Source: Agapanthus africanus (Eukaryota > Streptophyta > Magnoliopsida > Asparagales > Amaryllidaceae). Taken from it: a DNA stretch of 64,000 nt. The translations under genes were made by a program, and so were the position numbers. Below the pieces are notes generated by a model. It saw only the letters and a list, made by a program, of their open reading frames with translations, did no database searches and was not told where the DNA came from. Below, one piece after another: positions 43,142-55,978 of this stretch. Each line of letters begins with the position of its first letter. Within the stretch, counting starts at the first letter, position 1. The DNA lies in the NCBI GenBank assembly GCA_030015575.1, contig CM057347.1:505799176-505863175 (forward strand), in the 5' to 3' direction.

Positions 43142-45360
43142 TGTCACGCCCCGCTTCCCAGTGTACGGGACAGAGACGTGGCGGGCACACTACGTATTTA
43201 CTAAGAAATAAATACGTTAAGCGTAATTAAGCAATATATGTAAAAATGCACAAGAATGACAAGAGATATAATATAAACAACAACTTTTATTAACATTCAT
43301 CTTTACAATACAACTGCTTTAAAAAGGAAAGTACAACGATATAAAGCAATGCCTAAACAATGGCATATGAAATGAAAAGTAAGTACAAGGAAAGCTAGAA
43401 GTCCTGCTGCTCGGTGAATTAGTTCACGTCCTCTTGGCTAGGCTCGATCTCGAGAGAGTCCGGTCCTTCTGACGAATATTCCAAAAAATAAATAGATAGG
43501 AATGTCGTCAGCGAACTAGCGCTTGGTTAGTTCCAAAAGAAAGACATGAAAATAGAAAGTATTGAGAATTGAACTGTTAAAATGTACATGTATAAAATTG
43601 TTATTCTAACGTAGTTGTTTGTAACTCAGTTCAGAAAGTATTTGTGTATACGAGAGAAGTCCATCTTACCCCGTGGACTATGGTAACATGTAGTATAAGG
43701 CACTGTCAAAACCCACGGGACAACGGCACGAGAGTTCATGTAGGTATCTTTTAGTGATCATCTCGTGCCACGCTATACATTCCGTACCATTCTACCCCGT
43801 TAACCCCGTAATATATTGTATAGATTATATGGCTTGCTGAGACCATGGATACAAGTTGTTCAAGTAGTCAGGTTCAGGATATAAGCTTTTAGTCATGTCA
43901 AGTTATAGCCATGGTTCGGTCAAGTCAAGTCTTGTATTCAGGTTTGATATTCAGGTTCAGATTCAAGTATACATGTTAGAGTTTGGATTCATGTTTGAAT
44001 TGGATTCTGATTAGAGTTTTAATTCAAGTTTGATTTCGACTCAGACTTGAATCAGACACTTATAACTGATTTGGATCATGAATTAGATTTGAGAGTTATT
44101 GGTAACTGCTGCACATGGATGGCAGGATTTGTGTCTTTTTTCAAGACAATTACAATTGATAACACCGTTAAGTTTTCCACCTTAAATAGGCAAGCACTCA
44201 CTTTCTCCGGCTCCCTGGGGCTCAAGAGAATTGATCCCGCTTAAACCTATATTTACTAAGTCCTTAAATATAATTTTATATAACTCGAGGGGGTTTTATG
44301 AAAAATATTTTTAATATATAGTTTCAAAATAACCTCGAGAAATTAATTATGTTATTTAGGGTTTTCATGGATATGAATTTTAGGTATTTGAGATATTTTA
44401 GTGATAATAGCTTAGCTTGGATAGTTCATGGTATTTTACTGTAAAGCTTGACTTTTGTTGGTATCTTGATGGTATTTTGATGAAACTTGTAATTCTTTCC
44501 TTTGAAAAAATATAAGGTTGTTATATTTTGAAAATATATGGATTTATAATATTTATATAATTATAAAATTAATTTTACTTAAATAGGAAAATGCTTTTTT
44601 CTTAAAAACCGTATTTAAAACTCTTTCGAGACCGAATGCTCCGTGAGGAGGTCTGCATCTCGCTCTACTAGCCCAAGCATGTGCGATAATCCGCACCATC
44701 CAATAGCGGGTCCCTAAAAAGGTTGTAGAGGTTTATTTGCAAAGGAATTTTAAAATACAATTTCAAAGAAAACCGCTTTTATAGTAGATGGTATTTTAAT
44801 AAAATATTATGTTCGTAACTAAAAATACGCTTGAAGAGTATCGTGCTATGGAACCATGTGTGTTTGTGAGGGGTAGGTCATTACCCCGTGAAGTTTTCTA
44901 AATGTATAATTAACAAAAAATACTAAAAGATAAATATGTGAAGTTCATGGTATTTTAGTGTAAAAGTTATGTTAAAGCTATTTTACATGATATTCTTGAT
45001 TAAAAATTGGTTCTAAGCATTGTTTTTATATTAACAAGCATGGTGTAGGAATATGCATGAAGAAAATGTAAGAAAAAGTGGAATTTTAGAGGTTTAAAAG
45101 AAGATGTCGGTGTTAACTCCACTTCCGACATATGTTTTGAAAAGAGATTTTCAAAGAGAAAGAAGAGAGATTGGGAGGGACTTACGAGTGAAGTGGTTAG
45201 AAGGAAAGTGTAGGAAGAGGGGGTTATCGTCGTGATGTCGCGGGGTCGCCGGAACTTGCTTCGATCCTCGCCCTCTTGCTAACTCATCTTCTACTCCTCT
45301 TGTACTTAGAAAATTTTGAGAATTTTGGCGATAATTTTCAGAAGGAGGAAGGGCTAGGGC
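43142..45360 (-). mobile_element. LTR of a Tekay-like element (family C), cut by B-plus
   Basis: Its left end TGTCACGCCCCGCTTCCCAG is the reversed LTR 3' end. It shares TCTGACGAATATTCC, GTCAGCGAACTAGCGC and GCCTAAACAATGGCATA with the fragment at 1416. At 45360 it is interrupted by the LTR of copia B-plus, and no continuation on the far side was found. It contains weak open frames only. Confidence 0.65.
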
Positions 45361-47564
45361 TGTTATTATATGTATGCCCTAGAGGCCATTACTGTACATA
45401 CGATGTATATTATACTGGATGCTTGGACATATATATATGGAGGACTTTCTTGCTCGACATGATAGTATGCTATCTGGTTGCTCTTTATCTTAACGTGTAC
45501 TCTGATTGTCTTTATGTTACATGTTGATAAAGCCCTTAGGATGAGTACTTGACTACCAGGACTATGATGCAGATTATACTAGTGGGGACATTGTAGTCGC
45601 TAAGTACATCCTTCAAATGTTCCTAGTCGTGGGTGTATCGAGACAGGGCATCGATATACCAGAGTAGACTAGCGTATAGCTTCTCGACCCATGTAGATGG
45701 GCGATGGATGATCCCATATCCATTGGTGTTTGGCATCAGAGACAGTATACGGGTGCTCAGTGGAGACTGAGTATACTGAACGGACTCGCCGAGAACTCCC
45801 AGATGGTATTATACTTAACGTCAGCTGGTAGTTCTCTGGTGACACTGGTACAGGTTAGTCTGTAGACCCGAGATCGTCATAGAGTCTTGTGTGATTCCTA
45901 CTGTGTTTTGATTTCCACCTTACCACATTTAAGAGAACGTGCAAAACGGTAGCTTTTGGGTACAGTCCCGAATCACATGGAGGCAATGAGCGATAGGAGG
46001 GGTTTCGTCTCTCCCGGTATTGGGGGTTGATGTTGCGCTGTGCTCGATTGGCTATAACAGGAAGTCCCTGACCAGGGCTGCTTTAAAGATATACCGGTAA
46101 ATGTTATCAGCAGTTTCTCGACCCGTTATGAGCCTCACATCGACACGACTTATCGAGTTACTGGGGTCTGACGTTTACCACCCCTAGACAAGATATGCGA
46201 CATATCAGACGAAGAGACCGGACTGTACGGTAGTGTTACTGATTGGATTCGCAGAAGTGTGAGCAGACTTGCTTGTTGATCTTCTGATCGCTCAATACCC
46301 GGGTGGCCGTTACGTTTAGCAGACCGCTTGCGGCTTGTGAGTTTTTGATATGATCATCACCTACTGCCGGCGTATTGACGAGTCTTTAGAGTCCTACACA
46401 GAGGTTTCCTGGTTCAAGCGAAACAGAGTAGGAGCATATGTGATATGTACGGGACCGAGATTAATACGATATGTGATACCGTATTCTATTCTCGCATCAT
46501 GTGACATTGGTCGGTTATATGAGATATAGCCGGGTTATCGGATCAAGTTTTGATTCGATAAGTTGTTACATTTGATATTAGTCGGTTACATGTAATATAG
46601 CCGGATTATTAAATCAATTGTTGGTTTAATGATTTAATGTATAATTATATATTTGATATATTAAATTACATTAACTAATATTAATTCACTTAAGATTTCT
46701 TTTCTCACTTGGATTTTGCACATTGTATATATGTGATATATGCAAGTGTACATTATTTTGTGTCATGCTTGATGATACATGGATATGGGTGTGTGTATGA
46801 CTTACACCATACTTGGTTTAATTGCTAGGATTTTATTTATTTTGGTAATTATAAAATGGTGGTATTTTGTCATGGTTGATAAGCTTGTAGAAGCTTGTAG
46901 TTATCTTTGACCAAGTCCACTCTTTTGTTTTGCCTTAGATTTTTATTAACCCAACCAATTAAACCCAGCCATGGTTCACTCTCTATAAGGGTTAAGGGAT
47001 GTCATATACACACCATGGTTTATTTTCTAACCACATGATTTATTTTTCATTCACTTGATAATTATCATGAGAGTTATCTTCTTCTTCTTCCTCAAAGTTT
47101 TCTAGCTTCAATGGAGATATGAGGAAAAATGTGAGAAAATGAAATCTAAAGTGAGCAAAATTCCTACTTCATCATCCTCTACTACTTGCCATTTAGTATA
47201 GGGTGTTTGCTTCACTAATTCCACAATTAGTGAAGAGATAGCTTGGGTTAGTGTCTCCTCGACGTAGATCATCTTCGGTCTCGAAGACTTCGAAGCAAGC
47301 ATGTTCGTTTCTTCATGGGAGCCTCTCTAGAGTCCAGAGTTCACGATCGCAGCGAAGGGACTACTACACGGAGCTATTGAAGTGAAGGACCGGTCTACAA
47401 AGGTTGTATTCTTTGCTCTCTTTTACTTGCAAAGTGTTTGCATTTACATTTCCGTAGATTTCTAGTATACGATTATATGTTTAGGGTTAGCTAGAACGAC
47501 AAAATTTTAATATGGTATGAGAGATGCTTCCCGAAACCTTACAGCCGTGCTAGGTAACCCTACA
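45361..47564 (+). mobile_element. First LTR of the B-plus array
   Basis: It starts TGTTATTATATGTATGCCC and ends AACCCTACA one base before the primer site. It carries the CTCTCCCGGTATTGGGGG and GGGGTCTGACGTTTACCACC blocks common to the family. A run of four CTT units lies near 47080. Confidence 0.85.
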
Positions 47565-47565
47565 G

Positions 47566-47578
47566 TGGTATTAGAGAC
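47566..47578 (+). other. Primer binding site, first copy (B-plus)
   Basis: TGGTATTAGAGAC, a diverged form of the initiator Met-tRNA complement. Confidence 0.75.
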
Positions 47579-48086
47579 ATGCTAGAAATTTATACGGATT
47601 TTGTTAAGATTACGAAACCGAAATACTCTGAAACTTGAAACGGAAAATTAAAGTTTCTGTCGATTTTAATAGTTGTTCAAAATTTTTTTTAAACAAGTAC
47701 AGAATGATGTATGAGATATATCATGAACACAGTCAAAATTTTAGGCGGTTCTGCTCGGATTTGGCTGAGATAATGGTGATGGTGGCCGGCCCAATTTTTT
47801 AGGATTTTCCTGAAATTTTGTGTGTGTTCCAGAGACATGGTTTTGATGTTTCAGGTGTTTTTTTTAATTTTGCATGTGATGTAATCTCACACTATAAGCA
47901 ATTCGGAGTGTTTCGTATTTGTAGTTTTAACATTGTTTCGGGTTATTCGCATGTTGTCTAGACGAAGTTAAAAGGTTCGATCGAATGTCAAAAACCCATT
48001 TTTCCAAATTTAACGTATTCGGAAAAACATGCAAGTGATTCTATGAACCCTCTAGAAGAATGAAACCCTAACTCGACTTTTTGGAT

Positions 48087-48132
48087 CGCGGAACTACGAT
48101 CATACCCTAGGGTTTGTCGTAGTTCCGTGGCG
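48087..48132 (+). repeat. Leader hairpin related to the GC-arm module
   Basis: CGCGGAACTACGA (48087-48099) pairs with TCGTAGTTCCGTGGCG (48117-48132) across TCATACCCTAGGGTTTG. The arm spacing of 30 bp and the linker with ATACCC resemble the CCGCGG modules at 9545 and 13141. The arms themselves have changed but still pair. The copy in the second internal region is at 56874-56920. Confidence 0.55.
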
Positions 48133-49532
48133 ACATGAGTGAGGCTTGGGTTAGCCCTTCTACGGCTGGTGCATAGGTACTGTGGCATATTCTGGGTATT
48201 ACTAAAACTGTGCTCAAGTGTTGAGCTGTCGGAAAATTGTGGGATTTTGATGAATCGATCGAAAAGTTTAACGTCGTCCGGATATTATGTGATGGGATAC
48301 AATATTTGGAATCCACAAAAGTAGTTATAAGATAACTAATTTGAATGTTATAAATCTAGCAATTTAGTCTCATTTGATCAGTTGCTACGGGATTTTGATG
48401 TGATCAAAACTCCGTCGCAATCACGTAGCGTATGTGGATACTCGCCGGGTAAACTTAATAGATAGCCACGCCCCATAGCCCCGACCAAGTGACTGTAGGA
48501 GAACCCCATCGCCAAAAGCATCCGTTCGGGTGCTCACGGCAGCGGTGTTCCGTCTTAGTGCAGTTCGTCGACGGTATCGTGGGGTGCGGCAGTCTACTAA
48601 AGTTTCCGACGAGCATTCGATCAGGTTGTCGGTAATTTTGTTGAATTGCCCGACTTGATGTTGAAAAGTGTTTTTGAAATCGAGACTAAAATGCGGGGTT
48701 TATAATTGTCAGGCATGCGATGTCTAAAGAATTCATTTGGTTAGGCATGCGATGTCTAAAGTGGTTGCGGATTCCAACTGTTGTAGTTTTTCACTTTCTT
48801 TTCTGTGACCGTAAATGTAATATGTGGTGTATCGCCGGTTTCGGTGCTATATGTCAACGACAATTGGAATACGCATATTTACTTACGTTGATGACATGTG
48901 ATGTTATGTGTTGCTGCGATATGTTATATTGGATCGTCGTGTTTGAATAGGCGGGGGTTTTATGTGAGATGAGAGTTTTTCATTTTCATTCATGTAAAAT
49001 TCATTGTATATAATATTCCTTTATTGGGGCACTTCCGGGTTGAAGATGATGTCACCATTGTATATTATTTACTTTTCCACATTAGGATAGACTCAAGACG
49101 GGGAGCACAAGTAACCGGGTTCTAGGGTCCAGTGGAAGACCATCTCGAGGAGTCGAGACCGGGTCTCCTAACTCTAGAATTGGTTGGGTTGCTTGCCGCT
49201 CTCATAGGGGTCTAGGGGAGTGGGATTGGCTATTCATCACGACCGTGGAATCCGTGTTTTATACAGGCTTAATCTAAAACACGGAAATCCTAGTATATCC
49301 AATATTTCATATGTTTTATTCTGCTGCGATATTCTGTGATGTGATCATTGATTATATTCTGAGATGAATGCTTATATTATATATATATGATATATATTAT
49401 ATATTGTTGCTTTCGTTTCATATGTGATGATTCGGAAGCATCTTATAAATGGGACTTCATTAATGAGATTAATGAAATAAAAGAAACCTAAAGATTTTGT
49501 AGAAACTTGTCTCGAAAACTGGTAGCTCTAGT

Positions 49533-49790
49533 TCTTACTTTGCATAGCGGTATTCCTTATAGAATATCCAGCATCTTATTCGATAAGGAAAGAGCCGAGA
49601 TCCCTTCACCGGGAGTGACCTCTTTAGTGAAACTAGCAGATACTACAACCCTCTGTTTGTCTTTTGATTACTTCTATAGTTTTTGCTTTGCATAGTGATA
49701 TTTGTGAAATATCCTACACCTTATTCGATAAGGAAAGAGCCGAGATCCCTTCACCGGGAGTGACCTCTTTAGCAAAACTAGTAAAAGCCT
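49533..49790 (+). other. Duplicated structured leader module (B-plus)
   Basis: Copy 1 (49533-49637): GGTATTC/GAATATCC, CTTAT/ATAAG with loop TCG, AAAGAG/CTCTTT enclosing TCAC/GTGA. Copy 2 (49678-49790): GATATTT/AAATATC, CCTTAT/ATAAGG, AAAGAG/CTCTTT, enclosed by AGTTTTTGC/GCAAAACT. Hairpin 1 differs between the two copies on both sides of the stem. The single-stranded CCGAGATCCCT and CCGGGAG parts are constant. Confidence 0.75.
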
Positions 49791-49920
49791 CAAAAGCACT
49801 CCTTTTTCAAAATCACTCGATTCTACAACGATATCAAGTTCATTACGCAAAAGGTTTTCTTAAAAACCTGTCGTAGCTCTCCGTCATTTCAGATAAGTAC
49901 TACTTAGTATTCGTGCTACG

Positions 49921-50115
49921 TTTGTTGACCATGTTAAGGCGTAGTGTGCGGTAGCTGATTAGTGCTTATTTGCATAAGCATATGATGTGATTGGATTAGG
50001 GTAGTCATGCGACTTTGTTGACCATGTTAAGGGTCGTGCGGGTGGGTTTAATTCAATCAGGAAATGACGGGTTGAACTTGGCTGGCGCTTATGATTTGTT
50101 GACCATTTTAAGGTC
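49921..50115 (+). other. Three spaced hairpins (B-plus leader)
   Basis: TTTGTTGACCATGTTAAGG words at 49921 and 50012 and TTTGTTGACCATTTTAAGG at 50095 fold as TTGAC/GTTAA-type stems with G.U pairs. Spacings are about 91 and 83 bp, close to those in A and B-minus. Confidence 0.6.
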
Positions 50116-50568
50116 ATAAGTCGCTAGGGGCAAAATATTATCAGGAATTTCAAGTGTTGAAATTTGCAATGAGATTGCATACCTCCTATGAGATAGCTGG
50201 ATCCCGATACCCACTGCGAGTAAGAGTTACTCCTGAGAGAGTTTTACACATTACAATTAGCCAATCAAGTAGGTGTCTAGAAAGGTGTCAACGGGGTTAT
50301 GCCTATGAGAAAACGAGGTTTATTTTAATTAGGTCCGTACGAAAGCACGGGGAACCTTCCTCAAAGTACCGGCACTGGCCTGGCTGAAAGATTGGCGAAC
50401 TTGTAGGGTGTAACTAATCCCGGCTAGTCTTTCCTTTTAGGGTTTGAAGGAAGATTTGACTAAAACAGTGGGAGCCATCATGATTAGATAAATTAATAAC
50501 CAATCTAATCTTGCAAGAGCATACGCCGAGTTTTTTCTTCTCTTTCTCTCTCTCTCCAGATAGCGACC

Positions 50569-53490
50569 ATGTCACATCTTAATCAAGATAATAATATGGA
50601 TGTATTGACCGAACCCGCTTGTTATACTGAGCTGGGGAACGTTGACCCCGCTCTAACTTATAACTGTTATAAGACCGAGCAGGAAATATGGGATTACCAG
50701 AATTCTTGTGTCGCCCAAACGAAGAAAGTGTGTGTTGATACATCTTCTTCGGGTGTGTTCATTACCAAGAACTGTTTTTCAGTATCCTCTACGTCCTGGG
50801 TATGTGATACCGGATGTAATCTGTTACATGGGCTACAGATAGGTAGAGAACTGGGAACGGGTGATAAGTTTTAAGAGTTAGAAATGGTGCAAGTGTTGTA
50901 GCCAAGATGTTGGCAATTATCACCCTGTATTACCAAATACATTGATTCTGAACAAATGTTATTAGATATCGAACCTGATATACAACATCATATCAGTCTC
51001 TTTATTTAGTAAAGAAGAATATAATTTTGTATTGTTGGATAATATTTTGAACATTTTCCTATATCAAGAGTTGATCGGTTCAGGCACGTTATCTAAAAGC
51101 ATATACGTTCTAAATCAAACTACAGTTCTTAATGTACAAAACACACATAAGAGGAAGAGTTCAGAAATGAACGAATCCTTCTTGAGGCATTGTAGACTAA
51201 GTCATATCAATGCGACCCGACTAGCTAAGTTACATAAAGATGCATATTTAAATCAGTTTGAATCTACATCTTGTGAAACTTGCCAGTCATGTCACAAAGA
51301 TAAGATGACCATAGCTCCGTTTATTGGAAACAGAGAAAGAGTTAGTGAACTCTTGGGATTGATACACGATGATGTATGAGGTCCCCTATATACACATGCC
51401 AGGGTTGGTTCTTTGTACTTCATTACATTCACTGATAATCTCTCAAGATTCGGGCATATGTTCCTGTTGAAACACAAGTCTGAACCTTTTGAGAAATTCA
51501 AAGAATATAAGTTAGAAGTAGAGAACCACAATGGGAATAAATATTATGTCCTTTTATGTGATCAGGGAGGAGAATACCTGAGCACGGAATTCTTGGACTG
51601 TTCTAAAGGAGAATGGGATTCTCTCTCAACATTACTCCTTCGTATACACCACAGCACGATGGTATATCGGAGCGGAGCAATCGCACCCTATGTGATATGG
51701 TGTGCTCTATGATGAGTACTACTGAGTTGCCTATTTCCTTTTAGGGGTTATGCACCTGAGAAGCTGCATACCTATTGAATCAAGTTCCAACCAAATCAGG
51801 TGCCTACCACTCCATATGTGATATGGTATGGGAAGAGCCCATCCCTTAAGGATGTTAAGATTTGGGGTTGTCCGGCCTATGTCTAAAAGCAAGATCCGGA
51901 CAAGCTCGAGGCAAGGTCAGTTCTGTAGAAGTTTGTTGGATATTCCAAGCATTCGCAAGGGAATATCTTCTACCACACCGAGGAGCAAAATGTGTTTTGT
52001 TTATCAGCATGCCACCTTTTGGAAAGGGAATTTCTTGTGAAGAAATTAGTGGTCATGAGGTAGAACTGGAAGGAGTTCTAGCTATACAAACTACAGCTGA
52101 AGATTTGGTAGAACCGGAGCATTCAATAGTTTCCAACGAACCTCAGCCTCTCCGCCGATCTGGTAGGGTTCCTCACCCACCTAAGAGATACTTTGGTTTT
52201 CTCTATGACAGTGGGAGCGAGGATTGCATCATGAGATGATGACCCAACTAGTTTCGAGCAGGCCATTAAGAGTGATGACTCTGTGAGAATGGCTGGATGC
52301 TATGCGATCTGAGATGGAATCTATGTACACCAACAAAGTATGGACTTTGGCTGCTTTATCTAAAGGGTTAAATCCCCATCAGGAGCAAGTATATCTTGAG
52401 AAGATTACTTAGTGTACATGGAAAAGTTGAGACTTTCAAAGCTAAGGCTTATTGCAAAAGGTTCTCGTCATTGACCAGGTGTGGATAATGATGAAACCTT
52501 TTCTAGTGCCTATGCTTAAGTCCATCCGGATCCTACTTGCCATTGCTACATACTATGACTACGATATCTGGCGGTTGAGTGTCATGACTGCTTTTCTAAA
52601 TAGTGATTTAGAAGAGAGCGTTTATAAGTACACAGCCAGAAAGCTTCGTAGACAGTGGGAGCAGCGGAAACGTGTGCAAGTTGCTTTACAGGTTAAAGCA
52701 AGCTTCGCGGAGTTGGAACATCTGTTTTGATGTGTTGGTCAAAGTGTTTGACTTCATCAAAATGGAAGATGAACCTTGTATATACAAAAAGGTAGTAGGG
52801 AGTATAGTGGTGATCCTCGTATTGTACGTGGATGACATACTCTTGATAGGAAAAGAGTTTCCTATGCTACGCTCGGTCAATTTCCTCTTATCACAATGAT
52901 TCTCCATATAGGATCAAGGTGATACCTCCTAAATCCTGAGTTTTGGATCTATGAGATAGATCTAAATGGATATTAGGATTCTCACTAGGTGTAGTGAGAT
53001 GGTATCAATCGATCCTGAGGAGAATCACTGGATAGCTTCCAGGGTGGTAAGGTCGACTGAATGTCAGTCACAGGCATTGTCTTTATCCTCAGTGGAAGGA
53101 TGGTATTTTGGAAGAGTTCCAAGCTAGATACCGTGGCAAACTAGATGATAAAGGCTGGATACATTGCTACCAAGGATGCTACCAAAGAGGTAGTCTGGAT
53201 GTATATGGTTCATGAGATGAACTTCGTTCCTACCATTGTGTGACAATGGAGTTGTGGCTTAGGCCTAGGAACCCCCGTCCTATCAGTAATCCAGACATAT
53301 TCTTAGGTAGTATCACCTGATTATGGAGATGGTTGATCTCTAGGGAGATCAAGGACAGAAGAGTAGACACAGAGGACAACAGCGCGGATCCACTCACAAA
53401 GGCCTATTCACAGGAGAGACTTTTATGGGATGGTTGAGTATGAGATACTTCAACCACTGCTGATTGTTGGGTATGTGATACTACAACAGA
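50569..53490 (+). pseudogene. B-plus pol remains: protease, integrase, reverse transcriptase, RNase H
   Basis: It begins MSHLNQDNNMDVLTEPACY at 50569. Protease-like SSTSWVCDTGCNLLHG follows at about 50800. The pre-integrase zinc region has RHCRLSHINATRL and CETCQSCHKDKM (51190-51310). The integrase core patch FITFTDNLSRFGHMFLL and LLCDQGGEYLSTEF follows (51417-51600), then an integrase tail with PQPLRRSGRVPHPPKRYFGF (52140-52200). Reverse transcriptase shows DIWRLSVMTAFLNSDLEE (52560) and LYRLKQASRSWNICF...LYVDDILLIGKEFPML (52680-52880), and RNase H runs to about 53470. The order is Ty1/copia. Ten or more breaks are present. Confidence 0.8.
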
Positions 53491-53501
53491 TGGCCCTAGA
53501 G

Positions 53502-53514
53502 CAAGTGGGAGATT
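53502..53514 (+). other. Polypurine tract of B-plus
   Basis: GCAAGTGGGAGAT(T) directly precedes the LTR start TGTTAGTTATATG. Confidence 0.85.
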
Positions 53515-55730
53515 GTTAGTTATATGTATGCCCTAGAGGCCATTACTGTACATACGATATATATTGTAGTGGATGCTTGGACATATATATATGGAGGACT
53601 TTCTTGCTCGATATGATAGTATACTATCTGGTTGCTCTTTATCTTAACATGTACTCTGATTGTCTCTATGTTACATGTTGATAAAGCCCTTAGGATGAGT
53701 ACTTGACTACCAGGACTATGATGCAGATCATACTAGTGGGGACATTGTAGTCGCTAAGTACATCCTTCAAATGTTCCTAGTCATGGGTGTATCGAGACAG
53801 GGCATCGATATACCAGAGTAGACTAGCGTATAGCTTCTCGACCCATGTAGATGGGCGATGGATGATCCCATATCCATTGGTGTTTGGCATCAGAGACAGT
53901 ATATAGGTGCTCAGTGGAGACTGGGTACACTGAACGGACTCGCCGAGAACTCCCATATGGTACTATACCTAACGTCAGATGGCAGTTCTCTGATGATACT
54001 GGTACAGGTTAGTCTGTAGACCCGAGATCGTCATAGAGTCTTGTGTGATTCCTACTGTGCTTTGATTTCCACCTTACCACATTTAAGAGAACGTGCAAAA
54101 CGGTAGCTTTTGGGTACAGTCCTGAATCACATAGAGGCAATGAGTGATAGGAGGGGTTTCGTCTCTCCCGGTATTGGGGGCTGATGTTGCGCTGTGCTCG
54201 ATTGGCTATAACGGGAAGTCCCTGGCCAGGGCTGCTTTAGAGATATACTGGTAAGTGTTATCAGTAGTTTCTCGACCCGTTATGAGCCTCACATCGACAC
54301 GACTTATCGAATTACTGGGGTCTGACGTTTACCACCCCCAGACGAGATATGTGACATATCAGACGAAGAGACCGGACTGTACGGTAGTGTTACTGATTGG
54401 CTTCGCAGAAGTGTGAGCAGGCTTGCTTGTTGATTTTCTGATCGCTCAATACCCGGGTGGCCGTTATATTTAGTAGACTGTTTGCGGCTTGTGGGTGTTT
54501 GATATGATCATCACCTACTGCCGGCGTATTGACGAGTCTTTAGAGTCCTACACAGAGGTTTCCTGGTTCAAGCGAAACGGAATAGGAGCACATATGTGAT
54601 ATGTGTAGGACCGAGATTAATACGATATGTGATACCGTATTCTATTCTCGCGTCATGTGACATTGGTCGGTTATATGAGATATAGCCGGGTTATCGGATC
54701 AAGTGTTGATTCGATAAGTTGTTACATTTGATATTAGTCGGTTATATGTAATATAGCCGGATTATTAAATCAATTGTTGGTTTAATGATTTAATGTATAA
54801 TTATATATTTGATATATTAAATTACATTAACTAATATTAATTCATTTAAGATTTCTTTTCTCACTTGGATTGTGCACATTGTATATATGTGATATATGCA
54901 AGTGTACATTATTTTGTGTCATGCTTGATGATACATGGATATGGGTATGTGTATGACTTACACCATACTTGGTTTAATTGCTAGGGTTTTATTTATTTTG
55001 GTAATTACAAAATGGTGGTATTTTGTCATGGTTGATAAGCTTGTAGAAGCTTGTAGAAACTTGTAGTTATCTTTGACCAAGTCCACTCTTTTGTTTTGCC
55101 TTAGATTTTTATTAACCTAACCAATTAAACCCAGCCATGGTTAACTCTCTATAAGGGTTAAGGGATGTCATATACTCACCATGGTTTATTTTCTAACCAC
55201 ATGATTTATTTTTCATTCACTTGATAATTATCATGAGAGTTATCTTCTTCTTCTTCCTCAAAGCTTTCTAGCTTCAATGGAGATATGAGGGAAAATGTGA
55301 GAAAATGAAATCTAAAGTGAGCAAAATTCCTACTTCATTATCCTCTACTACTTGCCATTTAGTATAGGGTGTTTGCTTCACTAATTCCACAATTAGTGAA
55401 GAGATAGCTTAGGTTAGTGTCTCCTCGACGTAGATCATCTTCGGCCTCGAAAACTTCGAAGCAAGCATGTTCGTTTCTTCATGGGAGCCTCTCTAGAGTC
55501 CGAAGTTCACGATTGCAGTGAAGGGATTACTACACGGAGCTATTGAAGTGAAGGACCGGTCTACAAAGGTTGTATTCCTTGCTCTCTTTTACTTGCAACG
55601 TGTTTGCATTTACATTACCGTAGATTTCTAGTATACGATTCTATATTTAGGGTTAGCTAAAACGGAAAAATTTTAATATGGCATGAGAGATGCCTTCCGA
55701 AACCTTGCTTCCGTGCTAGGTAACCCTACA
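53515..55730 (+). mobile_element. Second LTR of the B-plus array
   Basis: 2216 bp, TGTTAGTTATATG...AACCCTACA. It matches the first LTR along its whole length with about 3-4% difference. It serves as the 3' LTR of the element to its left and is followed by a primer site as if it were the 5' LTR of the unit to its right. Confidence 0.85.
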
Positions 55731-55978
55731 GTGGTATCAGAGACATGCTAGAAATTTATACGGATTTTGTTAAAATTACGAAACCGAAATACTCCGAAAC
55801 TTGAAACGGAAAATTAAAGTTTCTGTCGATTTTAAAATTTGGTCAAAATTTTTTTTAAACAAGTACAGAATGATGTATGAGATATATCATGAGCACAGTC
55901 AAAATTTCAGGGGGTTCTGCTCGGATTTGGCCGAGATCATGGTGATGGTGGCCGGCCCAATTTTTTTGGATTTCCCTA

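Larger units (their letters stand above)
47579..50560 (+). other. Leader of B-plus (no gag recognised)
   Basis: About 3 kb between primer site and pol. It holds a GC-hairpin (48087-48132), a GCATGCGATGTCTAAAG direct repeat (48714-48761), a TCTAGAATTGGTTGGGTTGCTT block (49172), the duplicated structured module (49533-49790) and a trio of hairpins (49921-50115). Its end just before the first pol codons is purine- and CT-rich. No gag-type domain is seen. Confidence 0.6.
45361..55730 (+). mobile_element. Copia element B-plus, Angela/BARE-like, broken
   Basis: LTR (45361-47564), Met primer site (47566), a 3 kb leader, pol remains (50569-53490), polypurine tract (53502) and LTR (53515-55730). It is the same family as B-minus but a clearly different subfamily. 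Its two LTRs differ by several dozen bases and a 12-bp length change, by eye about 3-4%. Its coding part carries ten or more breaks. The second LTR is followed by another primer site and internal region, so the locus is a three-part array. Confidence 0.85.

Noticed and set aside
42876-43230. Small plus-strand frames between the copia LTR piece and the family C LTR
   Set aside because: They overlap LTR ends and have no recognisable motif.
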